DNA of 64,000 nt from Alphaproteobacteria bacterium (GTDB lineage: Bacteria; Pseudomonadota; Alphaproteobacteria; UBA2966): positions 1 to 64,000 of the forward strand of contig JABILA010000142.1 in assembly GCA_018654745.1 (NCBI GenBank). Reading direction: 5' to 3'. The stretch's first letter is position 1; each line of letters begins with the position of its first letter. Below, piece by piece: positions 60,568-64,000 of the stretch. The notes beneath the pieces are model-generated. The model had not been told where the DNA came from, did no database searches, and worked only from the letters and a program-made list of their open reading frames with translations. The translations under genes were made by a program, and so were the position numbers.

Positions 60568-62985
60568 TTACGGCCTGCACACCGGTTTCCAATCGGCAAC
60601 ACACCTGGCCCAGGTGCGTTCCTTTACGCCCAGGGGAATGGCTCCTCCTGGATCAATGCAGGTTCCGTCAAAAGCTGTGGGCGACAATCCGATTGCTTCG
60701 CTGAAATCTGCGCCAGTGACATTCGAAAGCCCCAGCATTGTCTCCGCCATATAAGCGCCAATGAATTTTGCACCAGATAGATCGGCCCCGACAAAGTCTG
60801 TCTTGATAAGAAATGCCTTGTTAAAATGCGCTTCTCGTGCATCTACACACTGCATGTCAGCGTTGTTTAGCCAGGCATATTTAAAACTGGCTTTATATAA
60901 ATGGGCTTTCTTGAAAATTGCTCCCTTGGCATCGACGTATCGTAGTTTGGCACTCTGTAAATATGCTTCAGTGAAATCACTTCGGATCAGCGTCGAGTTA
61001 TCCAAGTCCGTTTGCTGAAATTTTCCACGCCAGAAATTACCAAAACTAAGATCAGCCTTCTGTAGGTGGGCGTTGATCAGGAAGACATATTGTGCAGCTG
61101 CACCGCGCAAATTCCTGTTATCCCAGTATTTTCCCTTTACAGAATTGATATTGTCCGTTGGATAGCCCAACGGTGCATCCGAAAGAATAACGTCTGACCA
61201 ACCAGCAGGTTTTGTCGAAACTTCTGCATCCTCCAGACCGGCAACCAGAAACCAGGACCATCTGGAAGAATGATTGGTTCCATAAATAGCCGACCAGGAC
61301 AAGAACCAGGCACTGCCCACCAAAGCAAAGGAAATGAGAACCGGCACCAGGTTCTTAAAAAAGAAATCAATCGGATGAGATGCAGACATTTTCCAGATTT
61401 TCTTTGCGGCAACTTTGGTTTTGTGGTGGCCGACACCTGTCTTCAAAGTTGTTCTCATATTGAAAAATGCGAACAGCCCAAACAAGGTCGCAATCACACA
61501 TAAACCGCCAATTAATATGGTACTGCTTAACTCATGGGCCGGAAGAAAACGTACCCAAACCAGAAAAATTGTGACTGGCACCAGCCCAAATGCAGCTGCG
61601 ATGGAAAAAAATTCTTTCAGAGCCGAAAAGCCTTCTCGTTCACCGCGCAGGAAATGCATGTAGCGCGGTACCATGCTGGTCAGCATCCAGGGGTAGGCAA
61701 CTTTATCAAGCCGCCGTCCATCGTGAAAAATGGCAGGCAAACCAGACAGTTCTTCCCACATGGTTTGAAGATAGAAATGCAGATAGAAATAGAGAAACAA
61801 CAAAACTGCCGGTACAGCCATGTAGAAATACTTGGCAGGCATTGCCGCGTTAATAATAGGCAATGGCGTACTTGTTGAATTAGTCAAAAGCGCGACATCA
61901 GTTGTCGTAAGGACTGTCAGCAAAGAATAAAAACATGCGCCTATCAAGGCGATGAAGACGTTTCGCGCATGTTTTGACGTTTCCGCGACGTGCTCCAGGG
62001 CACCGAATTTTCCTATTTCTTCAGGTAAAGTAGCACCTAGTATTCTTGTGCCTCCGAAGTGGTTGGTAGAAAGCTTGATGTTGTTTGTTTGGAAAGTCGA
62101 ATCTGAAAAATCACAATCTCGAATATTCAGGCTTGAAAAATCCGTCTTTGAAATATTTGTCCTTGAAAATATTCCATCCTTAAATGAACTATTTGCAAAA
62201 TCTGTTTCATCAAAGCTTGCATCAGAAAAGTCGATTTGTCGAAAATCAACACCCTGAATTGTGGCTTTATGAAACTTGGTATTGCACCAGGTAGCAACCG
62301 AAAAATCCATTCCGCTTAGAATCGACCAAGTCAATTTTGCACCGGAAAAATCTGCCCCAGGTATCAATGCCTGAGTGAGATCGCAATTAACAAAGTTCGC
62401 CTCAATTAGGGCTGACTGGGAAAAATTGGTACCAACCAACTCCACCCGATCGAAACTCCCACCTCCAAAATCGAGTCCGCTAAAATCAACTCCTGAAACA
62501 ATGGATTCAATAAAAGAACATTTCCTGAAACTACCTTCGTTTATCTGGATTTCTCGGAAATCGATTTTTGAAATTGAACATCCGTCAAAACTGCAATTGA
62601 GAAATGAACTTCCTGCATATTCAACTACATTGTTCATACCTCCACGAAAACGACAATTTGTAAATGTTAGATTATTTGGCTTCGAGTTTTCTAAAACCTT
62701 GAAATCCAGAGAGCATTCAACAAAATTGACATTGTTCAAAACTGCATTCGTCATTGATCCGAGGTTTAAATTTACACCACGAAACGTTGAGTCTGTAAAA
62801 TCACAATTGTCCAGAAAGCTACTCTGAAGATTGGATAGGGTTGCGTCAGCATCCAAATTCTTTGTGCCATCCTGCTCAATAACGATATTGGAAAGGTCTG
62901 GAAGAACGGTTTTGTGGCCCTCACGCCACTCAACCCATTTTTGCGTTTGTTGTTTAAAAGCCTCTAAATGTTCAATTATTGCCAT
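60568..62985 (-). CDS. Large pentapeptide-repeat membrane protein (805 aa)
   Basis: ATG 62985 (805 aa) begins the protein; TTG 63069 would add a doubtful extension. Residues 45-300 are pentapeptide repeats of the S/A-x-F-x-x type (FDFTDSTFRGVN, GADFSGAKLTW), which form a right-handed beta-helix. Five membrane helices follow (about 342-361, 386-405, 458-478, 489-509, 547-568). A second repeat block covers 625-765 (HLQKADLSFGNF, LYKASFKYAWLNNADM), then a short Cys-containing tail. The gene is visibly AT-richer than its neighbours and is the only gene between the two copies of the dienelactone hydrolase tail. Function is unknown; no toxin or effector domain is seen. Confidence 0.82.
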   Translation of the reverse strand: MAIIEHLEAFKQQTQKWVEWREGHKTVLPDLSNIVIEQDGTKNLDADATLSNLQSSFLDNCDFTDSTFRGVNLNLGSMTNAVLNNVNFVECSLDFKVLENSKPNNLTFTNCRFRGGMNNVVEYAGSSFLNCSFDGCSISKIDFREIQINEGSFRKCSFIESIVSGVDFSGLDFGGGSFDRVELVGTNFSQSALIEANFVNCDLTQALIPGADFSGAKLTWSILSGMDFSVATWCNTKFHKATIQGVDFRQIDFSDASFDETDFANSSFKDGIFSRTNISKTDFSSLNIRDCDFSDSTFQTNNIKLSTNHFGGTRILGATLPEEIGKFGALEHVAETSKHARNVFIALIGACFYSLLTVLTTTDVALLTNSTSTPLPIINAAMPAKYFYMAVPAVLLFLYFYLHFYLQTMWEELSGLPAIFHDGRRLDKVAYPWMLTSMVPRYMHFLRGEREGFSALKEFFSIAAAFGLVPVTIFLVWVRFLPAHELSSTILIGGLCVIATLFGLFAFFNMRTTLKTGVGHHKTKVAAKKIWKMSASHPIDFFFKNLVPVLISFALVGSAWFLSWSAIYGTNHSSRWSWFLVAGLEDAEVSTKPAGWSDVILSDAPLGYPTDNINSVKGKYWDNRNLRGAAAQYVFLINAHLQKADLSFGNFWRGKFQQTDLDNSTLIRSDFTEAYLQSAKLRYVDAKGAIFKKAHLYKASFKYAWLNNADMQCVDAREAHFNKAFLIKTDFVGADLSGAKFIGAYMAETMLGLSNVTGADFSEAIGLSPTAFDGTCIDPGGAIPLGVKERTWARCVADWKPVCRP

Positions 62986-63125
62986 TTGTATCTCGCAAGA
63001 TTCTACACTCTCCAAATAGTAGTAGAAAAATGTATTGCGATCCAACAAGCATTTATTGAAGAAAATCAATTATTTGGAAAGAACAATTTAGTCCAGTTAC
63101 GCTCGTGCGCCCTTTCAAAAAAAAT

Positions 63126-63182
63126 TCAGACCAGGTCCTCGCCCGCACTCTGCCCCACTTCACGGAGCATCTGGCGGGGTAG
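63126..63182 (+). repeat. Extra copy of the dienelactone hydrolase tail
   Basis: Starts TCAGACCAGGTCCTCGCCCG and ends at the TAG at 63180-63182; it encodes the same last residues of the hydrolase (about DQVLARTLPHFTEHLAG) but has no gene attached. It marks the right edge of the AT-rich segment that holds the pentapeptide-repeat gene. Confidence 0.85.
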
Positions 63183-63239
63183 TTTTTGCCAACGTCCGTC
63201 ATCGTCTCCGAAATCCAACTTCAAGATTGCAAAGGCCAG

Positions 63240-64000
63240 CTACATAACGACAGGTGCCTTGGCGAATTCGAGGACGACACCGTTGGCATGTTCCGGGGCC
63301 ACGCGCACGATGCCGTTGTCGGAATGGGCGTAGGGGATACCGGCGGTGGTCAGGAAGTCGGCGGCGGTATCCGGCGTCATGACATCGAGGGAGACACCAA
63401 CAATAAAGGGCGCTTCCAGGTTTTCATCGACTTCGACGTCGGGGTAGATCAGTTTCACGTCGTCCCGGGTCACAAAAATCACGCTGCCATGGCCTGTGAA
63501 AGCCGCCAGCGAATCATCTGTTGGTGAACAGCTTCCGGCACCAAACAGTTTTTCGTACGGCGTCAATAAAGGTTCCGGGTTATCAACAACGACCGTGAAT
63601 GACGTTACACCCCTGGCGCCATTGGCATGTAGTTGCCATTCCGGCCGCCATACCATCGATGGGTCCATGTGCTGACAAACAAACATGTTCATGTCGGGTG
63701 TCGTGGCTTGGGGTAATTTGACAATCCGAAAGCGGGGCTCGGCAATGTCGGTGCTGCCTGGCATTTCTACCCTGCGCGACAGGTCACTTATGTCTTCCGG
63801 ATCAAGCCCGGCTTCGGACAAGGCTGCGTGAGTTTCACGGGCATCATCACTGGCCAGGGCAACTCCGAACAGACCTTCATGTTTTTTCAGCGCTGCTTCC
63901 AGGCTTTGGCTGGGCAGAGAAGGATCAACCAGACCGATCAGTTCGAGATAATCATTATCGAACATGATGCAGTAGTTGGCGGTTCCCCAGCCAACATGTT
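63240..64000 (-). CDS. Glyoxalase-like (VOC) domain protein, 5' end outside window
   Basis: The frame continues past ATG 63965 to the window edge as HVGWGTANYCIMFDNDYLELIG, which is the start of a glyoxalase-like domain (the PF13468 type), so the true start lies beyond 64000. At least 253 residues are present. The pattern includes YLELIGLVDP, GLFGVALASDDARET, RFRIVKLPQATTPDMNMFVCQH and a second module SFTVVVDNPEPLLTPYEKLFG. The substrate is unknown. Confidence 0.82.
   Translation of the reverse strand, partial: HVGWGTANYCIMFDNDYLELIGLVDPSLPSQSLEAALKKHEGLFGVALASDDARETHAALSEAGLDPEDISDLSRRVEMPGSTDIAEPRFRIVKLPQATTPDMNMFVCQHMDPSMVWRPEWQLHANGARGVTSFTVVVDNPEPLLTPYEKLFGAGSCSPTDDSLAAFTGHGSVIFVTRDDVKLIYPDVEVDENLEAPFIVGVSLDVMTPDTAADFLTTAGIPYAHSDNGIVRVAPEHANGVVLEFAKAPVVM

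Noticed and set aside
63115-63182. A functional second dienelactone hydrolase gene
   Set aside because: Only the last 18 or so codons are present; no upstream hydrolase sequence precedes them.

Overview
The window looks like a chromosomal segment of a free-living alphaproteobacterium, probably Rhodospirillales or a nearby marine order. This rests on gene content and order: uvrC-pgsA-mobB-moeA-moaD-moaE, ybjN-proC, UbiK/BMFP next to lgt-midA-pgeF, prs-rplY-pth-ychF, an EF-G-like translation factor with an altered G domain, and OmpR/EnvZ-type regulators behind a MarR gene. I cannot name a genus. I saw no rRNA, tRNA, CRISPR array, prophage, transposase or plasmid genes.

Layout. 1-9 kb: a LysR-type regulator cut by the window edge, a candidate small RNA, an exported protein, an MFS transporter, a minus-strand operon of two cyclic-nucleotide-binding proteins around a drug-efflux MFS and a GNAT-like protein, a second copy of the small-RNA 3' module, and a chemoreceptor with a heme-type CxxCH. 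9-25 kb: mostly metabolic and housekeeping genes (sulfatase family, CDF metal exporter, HAD phosphatase, MsrP, VOC, hydratase, EF-G-like, TAXI receptor, class III aminotransferase, ArfB, aspartate aminotransferase), then an unusual acidic cupredoxin-like lipoprotein, a formate/nitrite transporter and an enolase-superfamily enzyme. 26-35 kb: uvrB, a LuxR-type HTH-only protein, a hydrolase, then a tightly coupled four-gene operon (two DUF1538 membrane proteins, a PII-like protein, a CBS protein), a Ca/Na antiporter, an SDR and folB. 35-42 kb: uvrC, pgsA, the molybdenum-cofactor genes and a desaturase, ending in a mosaic of short palindromic intergenic elements. 42-60 kb: HCCA isomerase, ilvE, MarR plus two-component system, CsaA, TetR-like, proC, ybjN, ubiK, lgt, midA, pgeF, a diguanylate cyclase, prs, rplY, pth, ychF, MaoC, dienelactone hydrolase. 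60.5-63.2 kb: an AT-richer 2.6-kb segment with one large pentapeptide-repeat membrane protein, lying between the end of the dienelactone hydrolase gene and a second copy of that gene's last 57 bases. The window ends inside a glyoxalase-like gene.

How genes connect. The Moco genes (mobB, moeA, moaD, moaE) can supply the molybdoenzyme MsrP. PgsA makes the phosphatidylglycerol that Lgt uses to lipidate proteins such as the acidic cupredoxin-like lipoprotein. UvrB and UvrC belong to one repair pathway. The DUF1538 pair with PII-like and CBS partners looks like a cation antiporter with two built-in nucleotide- or metabolite-sensing subunits.

The most interesting unexplained items are: the DUF1538/PII/CBS operon; the pentapeptide gene flanked by a duplicated gene tail; the two related small-RNA-like loci; the cupredoxin-like domain split by an acidic insert; the patatin-like protein that kept its sensor and tail but lacks its catalytic domain; and a family of short elements sharing terminal inverted repeats but not cores.
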